Shown here piece after piece: positions 24,388 through 32,441 of a stretch of 62,264 bases of DNA. The notes under the pieces are model-generated. The model worked only from the letters and a program-made list of their open reading frames with translations, was not told the DNA's origin and did not search any database. The DNA lies in the IMG/VR virus record IMGVR_UViG_3300050011_000078, positions 1-62,264 of that record; one strand, written 5' to 3'. Source of the stretch: a virus. The stretch's first letter is position 1; every line of letters begins with the position of its first letter. The translations under genes and the position numbers were made by a program.

Positions 24388-24840
24388 ATGGACGAAGAGC
24401 ACAAGGCAAAGATTCGCGCGGCGCATTTGGGCAAGAAAAAGCCTTGGGTCGCCGCGCGAAACCGGTCGCAAGAAGTGCGGATGAGACCAAAGCCAAGATC
24501 AGCGCCGCTGCGCTCGCGCGGCCAGACCTCGGCCAAGCATCCGCTAGGACCGCTGGTCAACCTGACCGAAGGGGGCGAAGGCTTGACCGATCCGTCGCCC
24601 GAGGTTCGGGCGCAAATTTCTAGCAAGGTGAGCCTCAGCCTAAAGGGCAATCAGCGCCGCAAGGGAAAACTGCACGACGACGCCACGAAGGCATTGATCG
24701 GGAAGAAGAGCCTTGGCAGGACGCATACCCCGGAAGCCAAGGCGAAAATCGGAGCGTCCTTTAAGGGGCGCCCACTTTCAGACGAGCATCGCGCCAAGCT
24801 CAAAGAGGCATGGCGACGGCGCCGGGATGGCATCGGCTGA
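24388..24840 (+). pseudogene. Remnant of a GIY-YIG/NUMOD3 homing endonuclease
   Basis: The 150-codon frame contains NUMOD3-type repeats (EEHKAKIRAAHLGKK, EAKAKIGASFKGRPLSDEHR) and GPLVNLTEGGEG. The intact endonuclease at 31812 has the same motif just after its GIY-YIG domain. The GIY-YIG catalytic half is missing. A further NUMOD3-like stretch (DETKAKISAAALAR) lies in another frame around 24477-24520, so there is at least one frameshift. It directly follows the capsid gene, a usual homing target. Confidence 0.7.
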
Positions 24841-24851
24841 TTCCACAACGA

Positions 24852-24906
24852 GGCGGCTTCGGCCGCCCCGTTAGCGCGCGTTGACGCTAACAGGCCGTCA
24901 ACGCGC
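24852..24906 (+). promoter_or_regulatory. Mutually exclusive hairpins before the gene at 24927
   Basis: A GGCGGC-TTCG-GCCGCC hairpin (24852-24867) is followed by two overlapping stems. GTTAGCG/CGCTAAC pairs 24870-24876 with 24885-24891. GCGCGTTGACG/CGTCAACGCGC pairs 24876-24886 with 24896-24906. Only one of the last two can form at a time, the layout of an attenuator or translational switch. Confidence 0.55.
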
Positions 24907-24926
24907 GTCTACCAAAGGAAGACCTC

Positions 24927-25454
24927 ATGCTGTATTCCATCAGCGTTCCGAAGGACGTCAATATTCTGGCGAGCTACGGTGCTGAGCCCCGCAAATTCAA
25001 AGCGGGCGTTCATCATGGCGTCCCGTCAGAATATGCGCTCCATCCTTATGCTGTGGCTTGCGGCGTGAAGGTTCTGGATACCGAAGACGCTGCGCCTTTT
25101 GCCCAAAAGAGCGATGCTGAGATTATGGAAGACGTCAAGGCCGGCGCTGTTGCGCTTGGCTATGTGCATGCGTTCCCCGCCGCCGCCGAGGCCGCGATCG
25201 CTGCGCAGGCCAAGATTGACTTCGCTTACGAGGTGAAAGGGTTAGAGTTATTTGGCGATGACGACCCCGACGCCGATCGAGAGATGGGCGACGAAGATGC
25301 CAGTTATAAAGTCTCGCCATTCACCGAGCTCGCCGCGAAGGGCGAAACCAAAGACGAATTGATCGCGCAGGCCGCAGAGCTTGGCCTGACCGTCGATAAG
25401 CGCTGGGGCCTCGCCAAGCTCCATGCGGCCATTGACGCCGCGCTGGCGGCTTGA
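24927..25454 (+). CDS. Hypothetical head-region protein
   Basis: This 175-aa protein has an AAAGGAAG ribosome site. The N-terminal 60 residues are mixed alpha/beta (DVNILASYGAEPRKFKAGVH). The middle is acidic, and the C-terminal 40 residues (ETKDELIAQAAELGLTVDKR) form a SAP/HeH-like helical hairpin, a small nucleic-acid-binding fold seen in phage head proteins. No firm family. Confidence 0.6.
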   Translation: MLYSISVPKDVNILASYGAEPRKFKAGVHHGVPSEYALHPYAVACGVKVLDTEDAAPFAQKSDAEIMEDVKAGAVALGYVHAFPAAAEAAIAAQAKIDFAYEVKGLELFGDDDPDADREMGDEDASYKVSPFTELAAKGETKDELIAQAAELGLTVDKRWGLAKLHAAIDAALAA

Positions 25455-25455
25455 C

Positions 25456-25851
25456 ATGACCGTTACGGTGACATCGTTTCGCGATGGCTTCCCTGCCTTT
25501 GCCAATACGGCAACATTCCCGGACTCCGCGGTTAATTTCTGGATCGCCGTCGCGGGAAACATGCTAGATCCCAACCAATGGGGGGCAATGGCCGATACGG
25601 GATCGTCGCTGTTCATCGCGCACAATCTCGTTCTCGACGCACAAGCGAATGCCTCGGCCGCGACACCCGCCGGGGTTCCGAACGGGCCGGCGGGGGCATT
25701 GGCCTCTAAGAGCGTCAGCGGCGTTTCAGCGTCCTATGACATGGAGAGCAGCACCATAAAGGGCGGCGGCGATTTCAATCTCACGGCCTATGGCAAGCGC
25801 TATCTCAGCCTAGCCGAAATGTTCGGCGCGGGCGGATTTCAAATCTGCTAG
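25456..25851 (+). CDS. Head-tail adaptor, DUF4054 type
   Basis: The 131-aa protein matches DUF4054: FPAFANTATFPDSAVNFWI, then LDPNQWGAMADTGSSLFIAH, then SKSVSGVSASYDMES and the end YGKRYLSLAEMFGAGG. Such proteins occupy the gp6-like adaptor position below the portal. Order fits. Confidence 0.85.
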   Translation: MTVTVTSFRDGFPAFANTATFPDSAVNFWIAVAGNMLDPNQWGAMADTGSSLFIAHNLVLDAQANASAATPAGVPNGPAGALASKSVSGVSASYDMESSTIKGGGDFNLTAYGKRYLSLAEMFGAGGFQIC

Positions 25852-25868
25852 GCCCTATGAGAACATCG

Positions 25869-26162
25869 CTACGGTTTGAGCGCCTTACGGGAACGTGATG
25901 GATTGACCATCGCGTTAAGAGAACCATGCTTCACCAGCGTCCATTGCTGCGGATCAATCACGACGTTGGCGATCTTTATAGGATCGGCGGCGCCTTCCGC
26001 GATCTTCTTTAGCGCCTCATAGAACGCCTCGATCATGTCGGCGGCCTCCCATGCAGGCATATCTTTGACGTCGCTGGCGTCTGGGAAAACATAGGCCAGC
26101 TCCTCGCGCGCTTCCTCGCGAAGCAATTCGATGAGTTCGTCCGGGTTCCATTTCGGCAGCAT
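25869..26162 (-). CDS. Antisense moron-like hypothetical protein
   Basis: The start MLPKWNPDELIELLREEARE at 26162 has AAGGA upstream. A longer frame to 26699 is rejected because it runs antisense to two other genes. The 97-aa protein is acidic and helical, with ADPIKIANVVIDPQQWTLV in the middle. It opposes the surrounding head operon and is divergent from the zinc-knuckle gene, as for a moron. Function unknown. Confidence 0.65.
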   Translation of the reverse strand: MLPKWNPDELIELLREEAREELAYVFPDASDVKDMPAWEAADMIEAFYEALKKIAEGAADPIKIANVVIDPQQWTLVKHGSLNAMVNPSRSRKALKP

Positions 26163-26198
26163 CCAGCCAATCCTTAGCCACAATCGAAGGCGACGTAA

Positions 26199-26399
26199 AT
26201 GCGTTGCACCTATTGCGGATCGAGCCTGCATCCGACCAACTACTGCCCGGCGACGGCAGCCGGGCAGGGCAGACGCTTGCATCTTCGCTGCTCGTATTGT
26301 GGCAAGGGCGATCACAATCTTGAGGCATGCACGCGTAGCTCGACGATCCAATGGACCGGCCGCGGAGTGCGACTCCTCGACAAACGACAGATTCCCTAA
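26199..26399 (+). CDS. Double CCHC zinc-knuckle protein
   Basis: The 66-aa protein has two perfect C-X2-C-X4-H-X4-C knuckles, CTYCGSSLHPTNYC (residues 3-16) and CSYCGKGDHNLEAC (about 31-44), as in retroviral nucleocapsid proteins. It probably binds single-stranded nucleic acid. It is divergent from the antisense gene at 25869. Similar small proteins occur in alphaproteobacterial prophages, where their role is not established. Confidence 0.75.
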   Translation: MRCTYCGSSLHPTNYCPATAAGQGRRLHLRCSYCGKGDHNLEACTRSSTIQWTGRGVRLLDKRQIP

Positions 26400-26426
26400 A
26401 ACCCGCTTAGGCAACGGACCCGCGAA

Positions 26427-26460
26427 CGTCGGATGACGTGCGCAATCCCCCTCGATGGAG
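26427..26460 (+). promoter_or_regulatory. Virion-gene leader motif, copy 3
   Basis: CGTCGGATGACG (26427-26438), a C-rich tract and CGATGGAG (26453-26460) are followed by an ATG at 26473 that opens only MPPED-stop. The true downstream gene starts at 26505. This copy is either displaced by a rearrangement or reads a leader peptide. Confidence 0.55.
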
Positions 26461-26504
26461 CCCCCTAACAAAATGCCCCCGGAAGACTGACGGAGCACAC
26501 ACCC

Positions 26505-27095
26505 GTGAACGACCTCACCGATATGGCTGATGCGAAGATATTGCAGGCGTTGCAGGCGGTTCACGACGCATTCGCCAAGGCCATCAAGGGCGATCCGCGC
26601 CTTGTCGATCAATCGGCGAAGAAGGTCGGGCACATCAAGAGCGGAACATCCACGATCCGGGACTATTGCGAATTCCTCGCGTGGTTGGTTGGTCGCCAAG
26701 AGGACGTCATTTCCAACGCGGCCGCCGACTGCGGCAAGCTCGCGGAGCGGCTTAACACCTGCTCCTATATCGCACTCTCATTCCCGCGTGACGCCATGCG
26801 CCGCGCGGACGCTGTCAGAGCGGAAGCAAAAACTGTCTGCGCGCGCAAGTCCTTTGTTGGTCCGCTGGTGGGCGCCCATGCGAAGGGCGCCGACGAAGAG
26901 GATTTTTACGCCGTTTTCGGCTGTCACCTGTCCCTCTCGGCCCTGGCCGATCAACGATTGCGCTCGCCCGACGATCATGTCGTCGCGGCTCGCAAGCCAT
27001 TCCCGCGCCATCGCTTCGCAAGCATCATCGCCTGCAACGCTCATCTTGGCGACCTGCGCCTCGCGCACGCGCCGCTCGAATCCCTTTCAGCCTAA
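26505..27095 (+). CDS. Hypothetical head-tail region protein
   Basis: The 196-aa protein starts at GTG, with GGAG upstream. Residues 1-80 are helical (MADAKILQALQAVHDAFAKA, then REDVISNAAADCGKLAER-like). The C-terminal half is basic and has low resemblance to any family. Codon usage of the C-terminal part is less convincing than the first half. Confidence 0.5.
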   Translation: MNDLTDMADAKILQALQAVHDAFAKAIKGDPRLVDQSAKKVGHIKSGTSTIRDYCEFLAWLVGRQEDVISNAAADCGKLAERLNTCSYIALSFPRDAMRRADAVRAEAKTVCARKSFVGPLVGAHAKGADEEDFYAVFGCHLSLSALADQRLRSPDDHVVAARKPFPRHRFASIIACNAHLGDLRLAHAPLESLSA

Positions 27096-27108
27096 GAGGG
27101 CAACACCC

Positions 27109-28047
27109 ATGTTCAATCTTCGTAGCAAATTGCTTGCTGGCGGCTTCGCCGCATCCGTTCTGTTGGCCGGCGCTGGCGATTACGGCGCCGAAGCCTTCCT
27201 GAATTGGATGGGCGGGAATCAGGCCATGCCGGTTCTTGCCTCGCGCTTCCTCGCCTTGTTCACCACGGCGCCGACCAGCGACGCAGGCACGGGCGGCACG
27301 GAATGTTCCGGCAACGGCTACGCTCGCATTCAGGTAGCGGGCGCGCTGGCCGCGACCGCGACGTGGACCACAGCCACGCCCAATATCACCATGACCACCA
27401 ATCCAGGCTGGATTGTGGCTGGGATGAACGTCTATGACGCGACGAACAGCTTCCAAATTGGCACCGTCTCGACATTTTCAGGCACCGCGCTCGTTCTGAC
27501 CGCGAACGCGTCTCACGCCTCGAGCGGCTCGACCGACTCGCTGATATTCAGCGCTTTCCCGGCGGCGGCCGCCTCGTCCGGCACCGAGCCGACCGTTGCG
27601 CCTTCCGCGATCTCGAACGCCTCGATCGTCACCTATCCGGCGGCGACCGGCGGCGGCGCTGGCTTTGGCACCGTGGTTGCCTTCGGCCTCTATGACGCAC
27701 TGACGGCCGGCAACTTCATTGCCTGGGACTATCTCGGCGGCCAGAAGTGGTTGCCATTCACATGCACCCTCGCCTCGCCTGGCGTGCTTACCGCTCCGGC
27801 GAGCAGCTTCGCCACGAGCTCGCAAGTTGTCGTCACCACGAAGGACGGCGGCGGCGCTCTGCCCACAACGGGCGGCTCCTGGACCGGGCTTCTCACCGTC
27901 ACCAATATCTCGGCCGATACCTTCTCCGTGGCCGTCAACACGACCAGCACGGGCGAGGGCGAGGTCCGGCAGGTCACGACGCAGGCTATTCCCTCCGGCG
28001 TTGTGGCGAGCTTCGCCGCCGCCACGATGACCATAACGGCCGCCTAA
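27109..28047 (+). CDS. Putative tail-fibre-like or decoration protein
   Basis: The 312-aa protein begins with an Ala/Leu-rich stretch, then SRFLALFTTAPTSDAGTGGT and SGNGYARIQVAGAL. This pattern recurs in phage tail-fibre-type proteins and their head-tail relatives. The remainder is Thr/Ser/Ala-rich beta structure with Ig-like composition. GAGGG precedes the ATG. A surface-exposed virion role is inferred. Confidence 0.6.
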   Translation: MFNLRSKLLAGGFAASVLLAGAGDYGAEAFLNWMGGNQAMPVLASRFLALFTTAPTSDAGTGGTECSGNGYARIQVAGALAATATWTTATPNITMTTNPGWIVAGMNVYDATNSFQIGTVSTFSGTALVLTANASHASSGSTDSLIFSAFPAAAASSGTEPTVAPSAISNASIVTYPAATGGGAGFGTVVAFGLYDALTAGNFIAWDYLGGQKWLPFTCTLASPGVLTAPASSFATSSQVVVTTKDGGGALPTTGGSWTGLLTVTNISADTFSVAVNTTSTGEGEVRQVTTQAIPSGVVASFAAATMTITAA

Positions 28048-28051
28048 CCCA

Positions 28052-28543
28052 ATGGCCTATTACGACGCCCTCATTGCCGAGTGGTCCACGCTAGCGGCGG
28101 GGACGACTGCGCAAAAGCTGGCGGCGATCAATGCCGAGACTGTCGCCGGCCCCAACATCGCCGTCGCCGTCTCGCAAGTGGTCGGAAGCCTTTTGCTCAG
28201 CGGCGGCTATGCCACGCTGTCATCGTTTGCAGCGGGCGCCTTGAACAGCAATGCGACGCATGATGCGGCGCTGATGGCCGCCAAGACATTGATGGCGCTT
28301 ATGACCGTGCCGAACTCGCCGGCAATCGATATGTCGAATCCGACGACGTTAGCGATCGTCAAGGGAATGGCCGACGCGATCTTGGCGCAGGAAACCGCCG
28401 CGCCAGGGGGCACCGGGTTCACCCAGGCCGTTCACGACGGGCTGCTCGCGCTCTGCGCGACGTCTATCCCGTGGTGGAAGGTGAGCGGCTATTCCTCGCC
28501 GATCAGCGCTGGAGATCTTTCCGCCGCTGGGGGCTTGACCTAA
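28052..28543 (+). CDS. Conserved phage structural-region protein
   Basis: The 163-aa protein begins MAYYDALIAEWSTLAAGTTA and QKLAAINAETV, a helical pattern that occurs in structural clusters of related phages. It lies between fibre-like genes. Function unknown. Confidence 0.6.
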   Translation: MAYYDALIAEWSTLAAGTTAQKLAAINAETVAGPNIAVAVSQVVGSLLLSGGYATLSSFAAGALNSNATHDAALMAAKTLMALMTVPNSPAIDMSNPTTLAIVKGMADAILAQETAAPGGTGFTQAVHDGLLALCATSIPWWKVSGYSSPISAGDLSAAGGLT

Positions 28544-28544
28544 A

Positions 28545-28775
28545 ATGGCGCTCGCAATGACCGATCTCCATTGGGCCGCCGCTCGCAACGGTTGCGGCAA
28601 TCGCCTTATTAATCGCTGGTATTTGAATGGTCGGCGCGGCGCTGGCCTTATGATGACGATCTGGCCGTTAATGACGTTGCGCCGACAAAATCAGATAGAA
28701 ACCGCACTCATGCGCTGGAAATCGGCGGCCAAAGTTGGCTGTCCAGCGAGTGTGGAGACGTGTCATGGCCGTTGA
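28545..28775 (+). CDS. Small hypothetical protein
   Basis: This 76-aa frame (MALAMTDLHWAAARNGCGNR) follows closely after the previous gene and overlaps the next start by 11 bases. It is basic with several Trp residues. No family is seen, and the ribosome site is weak. Confidence 0.4.
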   Translation: MALAMTDLHWAAARNGCGNRLINRWYLNGRRGAGLMMTIWPLMTLRRQNQIETALMRWKSAAKVGCPASVETCHGR

Positions 28776-29232
28776 AAAATGGGTTGCTGGAGCTGTCGCT
28801 ACTTACACCGCCGCCATGGGCGGCTCTGATCCGAACAGCATCGTCAGTGGCAATGCCATCTTGTCGACAACCCAGCTCGATAATTCGACGGCGCTTGATA
28901 TGTTCGCCGATTTCTCGATTTCGCTTGGGTCTGTCACCACCGGCGCGGCCAATCCATTTATCGGACTCTACGTTGTGCCGCTTAATGAAGATGGGACGAC
29001 TTATGGCGATGGGCGTTTCAGTTCATCGGCGGCAGGCCCCCCTTCGCAAGCCTATTTTGCTGGGCAGATCCCTTGTGCGCCATCGACAACTGCCGTGATA
29101 ACCGGGACGCTGCGCCAGGTTCTCTTGCCGCCGAGCAAGTTCAAGCTCATTATCTACAATTTCGCTGGAGTGACTCTGGCCGCCTCGGCCAATGTCGTCG
29201 ACTGGAAGACGTATAACCGTTCGGTGGCGTGA
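28765..29232 (+). CDS. Putative virion protein
   Basis: The 155-aa protein starts MAVEKWVAGAVATYTAAMGG. A beta-rich body (FADFSISLGSVTTGAANPF, then LYVVPLNEDGTTYGDGRFSS) ends with RQVLLPPSKFKLIIYN. The pattern suits a small tail or decoration jelly-roll. It couples to the next gene at TGATG. Confidence 0.6.
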   Translation: MAVEKWVAGAVATYTAAMGGSDPNSIVSGNAILSTTQLDNSTALDMFADFSISLGSVTTGAANPFIGLYVVPLNEDGTTYGDGRFSSSAAGPPSQAYFAGQIPCAPSTTAVITGTLRQVLLPPSKFKLIIYNFAGVTLAASANVVDWKTYNRSVA

Positions 29233-30914
29233 TGATTGCCACGACACTAAACAAATTCGACAAAACCACATCCATTACGCTCAGCAATGACAACCTCACC
29301 GCTACGGCAAATGTCACTGTGGGCGATGCCCAGGTCCGATCGACGACTTCTCACTCAACTGGCAAGTGGCATGTTGAGTTTACAGGAATTGTTCTTAAAC
29401 AGGGTGGCTACGATGCTGGCGGATTTGCCACATCTGATGCGACCCACACATTTAATGGATTATCTACGGGGACCGGGACAGGCAACGATCTGTTTAGTCT
29501 AGGTGTTTATGACAGCACTGGCAATACCCACATCTATGTCAATAGTGCTCTTGTTCAAACAGCTGGCGCGGCATGGTTGCAGGGTAGCGTCATGGCGATG
29601 GAGCTGGATTTTGACGCCAAGCTAGTTCAGGTCAACGTAGGGTCGGGCTGGTCCAGCGCGTATCATTTCTCGCAACTTCCAAGCGCTACGCCTTATTTTG
29701 TCGTCGTCGATATGGAAAATATAAATGATTCCATATCTGTAAATTTTGGCGCGACGCCCTTCGCGATTACGCCTCAAGCAGGGTTTTTATCCTGGGACGC
29801 GTTTCTAGTAACAGTTCCTGCCAGTTATATAATTGCGATGCCGGCGCTGTTCTTTTCCGGATCCGGGACCGCCGCGCTGCTTGCGCGTTCGCGGATATCC
29901 GTCGGATGGCGTGGCACACTTGCGGGAGCTACGCCGCTCAACTCTCGCTCGGCAATGGTCGCCAGCGCGCTCGCTGGCATGAAGGCCGCGGCCGCTTTGT
30001 CTGCAAAGGCTGCGCTGGAAGTCGAGGCGAAAGCCACGCCCAGCGCTAGAGCCCCCTTGGCCGCTCTCGCGGAAACTGTCGCGCACGCGCGCGTGACTGC
30101 TATGGCCGGCCAGACGTCGCTCGCCGCTCGGTCGAGCGTCACGACAGAGGCTCGCGGATCGCTTGCGGGTAAGGCATCGCTTAGTTCAGGGGCCGCAATC
30201 GCCATCAAGGCGGCGGCGGCGGCGGCTTTCACCGCCGTCATGTCTGCCCGCTCCGGCGTCAGCATAAAGGCCTCGGCTACGCCGCCAACCGGCCGCGCGG
30301 CTATCTCGGCCCGCGCCTCGACGCTCGTTCGCGCCTCGGCGCCTATCGTCGCTGGCGGCTCTCTGTTGGCCCTGTCGGCGCGCGCGGCGATCGTGGTTAG
30401 GGGCGCGGCGTCCGCCGCCGCCCGTGCGGCTCTATCCGCTCGCTCCACGGCATCGGTCAAGGCAGCGGCGTCAATGGCCGGCCGCACCGCTATTTCTGCG
30501 CGCGCGGCTCTATCGGTCAAGGCATCGGCGCCGATCGCCGCTGGCGCGGCCCTATCGGCGCGCGCCGCAACATCGGTCAAGGCTCACGCCTCGGCGTCCT
30601 TCACGGCCGTCCTATCGGCAATGGCTGGTGTCCGCGTCGCGGCGCGCGGCATCACAAGCGGGACCGTCTCGCTGTCCGCAAGGGCTGCGACGGCGATATC
30701 CGCGCGCGCCGTCATCACGGCGCAGTCTCCGCTGGTCGCACTGGCGGGCGTTATCCGAATCGGCGTCTCGGCGTTCGGGGTGCTGACAAGGGTCTTCGCG
30801 TCGGTAATTTCGGCGCAGACAACCGTCAAATCCATGTCGTCGACCACGACGATCAAAACGCCGTCGGCGCAACCGACGATCAAAACACCATCAGCGAACA
30901 CGACAATCGAGTAG
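29232..30914 (+). CDS. SPRY-like domain protein with a long Ala/Ser/Arg repeat tail
   Basis: Residues about 1-195 resemble a SPRY/concanavalin-type beta domain (TGKWHVEFTGIVLKQGGYD, then NDLFSLGVYDSTGNTHIYVN). Residues about 210-530 repeat a motif near ALSARAAxSVKAxA roughly 15 times, with period 15-18. The tail ends in TTIKTPSAQPTIKTPSANTT. The repeat may form a fibrous rod. The N-domain could bind ligand or host surface. No known virion protein of this design comes to mind. Confidence 0.65.
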   Translation: MIATTLNKFDKTTSITLSNDNLTATANVTVGDAQVRSTTSHSTGKWHVEFTGIVLKQGGYDAGGFATSDATHTFNGLSTGTGTGNDLFSLGVYDSTGNTHIYVNSALVQTAGAAWLQGSVMAMELDFDAKLVQVNVGSGWSSAYHFSQLPSATPYFVVVDMENINDSISVNFGATPFAITPQAGFLSWDAFLVTVPASYIIAMPALFFSGSGTAALLARSRISVGWRGTLAGATPLNSRSAMVASALAGMKAAAALSAKAALEVEAKATPSARAPLAALAETVAHARVTAMAGQTSLAARSSVTTEARGSLAGKASLSSGAAIAIKAAAAAAFTAVMSARSGVSIKASATPPTGRAAISARASTLVRASAPIVAGGSLLALSARAAIVVRGAASAAARAALSARSTASVKAAASMAGRTAISARAALSVKASAPIAAGAALSARAATSVKAHASASFTAVLSAMAGVRVAARGITSGTVSLSARAATAISARAVITAQSPLVALAGVIRIGVSAFGVLTRVFASVISAQTTVKSMSSTTTIKTPSAQPTIKTPSANTTIE

Positions 30915-30925
30915 GGGGCCGCAAC

Positions 30926-31249
30926 ATGGCGACGCAGATATTTTTCCGCGGCGCAACGGCTTTCTTCTCGACCACCTTTTACGACATCAACGGCAATATC
31001 ACCCAGCCGCCCGGCGCGACTCTCTCGATCTTATATCAAAATGAGACGTTCAACCCCACGACGGCGTTGATACCGATGATGGGGCCGACCGGCTCCCAAA
31101 CCGCATGGACTGCGCAATGGGACTCCAGCCTGGCCGGCCCTGGCACCGTTCAATGGTCAGTCAGCACCACGGGCGGTCCCCCGCGCTCTGTCCAAGATGG
31201 ATTCTTCGTGCTTACCGCCAACGCGGCCAATCTTGCGAGCGCCCCGTAA
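30926..31249 (+). CDS. Small beta-sandwich structural protein
   Basis: The 107-aa protein (RGATAFFSTTFYDINGNITQ, then PPGATLSILYQNE) looks like one Ig-like domain of the type found in phage structural clusters. It is followed directly by a tail completion gene. No family is assigned. Confidence 0.55.
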   Translation: MATQIFFRGATAFFSTTFYDINGNITQPPGATLSILYQNETFNPTTALIPMMGPTGSQTAWTAQWDSSLAGPGTVQWSVSTTGGPPRSVQDGFFVLTANAANLASAP

Positions 31250-31744
31250 ATGGGCGTCAAGGTCACGGACAAGACTGACGACGTCAAGCGCGCCCTAAAG
31301 GTACTGACCACGCGCCGTGTGCTTGTCGGCATCCCCGCCGTCAACGATGCGCGCGAACCGGACGGTGACAAGCCGAACCCGATCGGCAATGCGGCGCTCG
31401 GCTATATCCATGAATTCGGCTCGCCAGCCAAGAACATCCCGGCCCGGCCGTTTCTTGTGCCAGGCGTCACGAGCATTCGGGATCAGGCGATCGCGATCCT
31501 CAAGAAGGCCGCGCAAAAGGCGCTCGACGGTGACATTAAGCCTATCGACAAGGCGCTGATGGCCGTGGGCCTGATGGCGCAGGTCGCGGTTCAAAATAAG
31601 ATGAAGGACGGCCCGTTCGTGCCGCTCGCCGCTCGAACGCTCAAAGCGCGCGAGAGGCGCGGGCGCACCGGCACGGCGCCGCTCCTCGATACTGGCAGAC
31701 TCCGGCAGGCCATCAAATACGTTATTCGCGACAAGGGGAAGTGA
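31250..31744 (+). CDS. Tail completion/neck protein (HK97 gp10-like)
   Basis: The 164-aa protein has VLVGIPAVNDAREPDGD, then NAALGYIHEFGSPAKNIPAR and PFLVPGV, the hallmark of gp10/virion-morphogenesis proteins. The C-terminal LLDTGRLRQAIKYVI is also typical. It probably joins or terminates the tail. Confidence 0.8.
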   Translation: MGVKVTDKTDDVKRALKVLTTRRVLVGIPAVNDAREPDGDKPNPIGNAALGYIHEFGSPAKNIPARPFLVPGVTSIRDQAIAILKKAAQKALDGDIKPIDKALMAVGLMAQVAVQNKMKDGPFVPLAARTLKARERRGRTGTAPLLDTGRLRQAIKYVIRDKGK

Positions 31745-31760
31745 TTTGTGCTAGAAAAGC

Positions 31761-31795
31761 GAAGCCCGCAAGCGCTACCAACGCTCACGGGCTTC
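31761..31795 (+). other. Hairpin before the homing endonuclease
   Basis: GAAGCCCG (31761-31768) pairs with CGGGCTTC (31788-31795), with inner pairing AGCG/CGCT. No T tract follows, so it may be an RNA stability or attenuation element, or it may have travelled with the endonuclease gene. Confidence 0.5.
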
Positions 31796-31811
31796 TGACC
31801 ACGCGAACAGA

Positions 31812-32441
31812 ATGAGTGCTCGAATGGCTGACGCGACCTTAGCGCGTTCCGACTTCTATGTGTATGTGCTTTTCCGCCACGATACCGGCCAGCCGTTCTA
31901 TGTCGGCAAGGGCAGGCGCGATCGCGTTGAGAGGCATTTTTCCGACCTCCGCAATCCTCACAAGAGCCACATAATCGCCCGAGCGAAGAAGGTCGGATGC
32001 GATATCCCGAGAGTTAAGATCGCGGTCGGGATGACCGAGCGACAAGCTTTCGACGTTGAAATTGCCTTTATCGATGCGATTGGGCGCGAGCCTAATGGGC
32101 CGCTAGTCAATCTGACTGATGGCGGAGACGGACCGAGTGGCGGGACATGGAAGTTGTCCGAGGCCACGATCGAAAAACAGAATTTGGCGAAGCGGTCACG
32201 CCACGGATCGTTCGTCGGTAGAAAGCATTCCGAAGAAACGTTGGCTAAGATGCGCGCGACTGCCGCAGCGCGCGACTGCCGTCACTCGCCCGAGACGCGC
32301 GCGAAGATGAGCGCCAGCGGACGGCTGAAGAAGCTGACCGCAGAACACCGCGCAAATATCGGCAAGGGCCTCAAGGGCAATAATAACGCTATTGCGAAGA
32401 GGCTTCGAGAATGCCAACTCTTGACGTCACCGAAGTCTTAG
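31812..32441 (+). CDS. GIY-YIG homing endonuclease with NUMOD3 repeats
   Basis: Residues 13-110 form the GIY-YIG domain (YVYVLFRHDTGQPFYVGKGR gives the Y-V-Y...Y-V-G core), with EIAFIDAIGR supplying the catalytic Glu and GPLVNLTDGGDG at the end. Residues 130-200 hold NUMOD3 DNA-binding repeats (KHSEETLAKMRAT, HSPETRAKMSASG, TAEHRANIGKGLKG). It is free-standing, inserted between two tail-joining genes, and overlaps the next by 31 bases. Confidence 0.9.
   Translation: MSARMADATLARSDFYVYVLFRHDTGQPFYVGKGRRDRVERHFSDLRNPHKSHIIARAKKVGCDIPRVKIAVGMTERQAFDVEIAFIDAIGREPNGPLVNLTDGGDGPSGGTWKLSEATIEKQNLAKRSRHGSFVGRKHSEETLAKMRATAAARDCRHSPETRAKMSASGRLKKLTAEHRANIGKGLKGNNNAIAKRLRECQLLTSPKS

Noticed and set aside
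26163-26699. Minus-strand extension of the antisense gene at 25869
   Set aside because: It is antisense to the zinc-knuckle gene and the gene at 26505, and its sequence is not family-like. AAGGA before 26162 supports the shorter form.
29825-30580. Long minus-strand open frame opposite the ALSARA repeats
   Set aside because: It is the antisense of a repetitive high-GC sequence, which keeps all frames open. No start signals.
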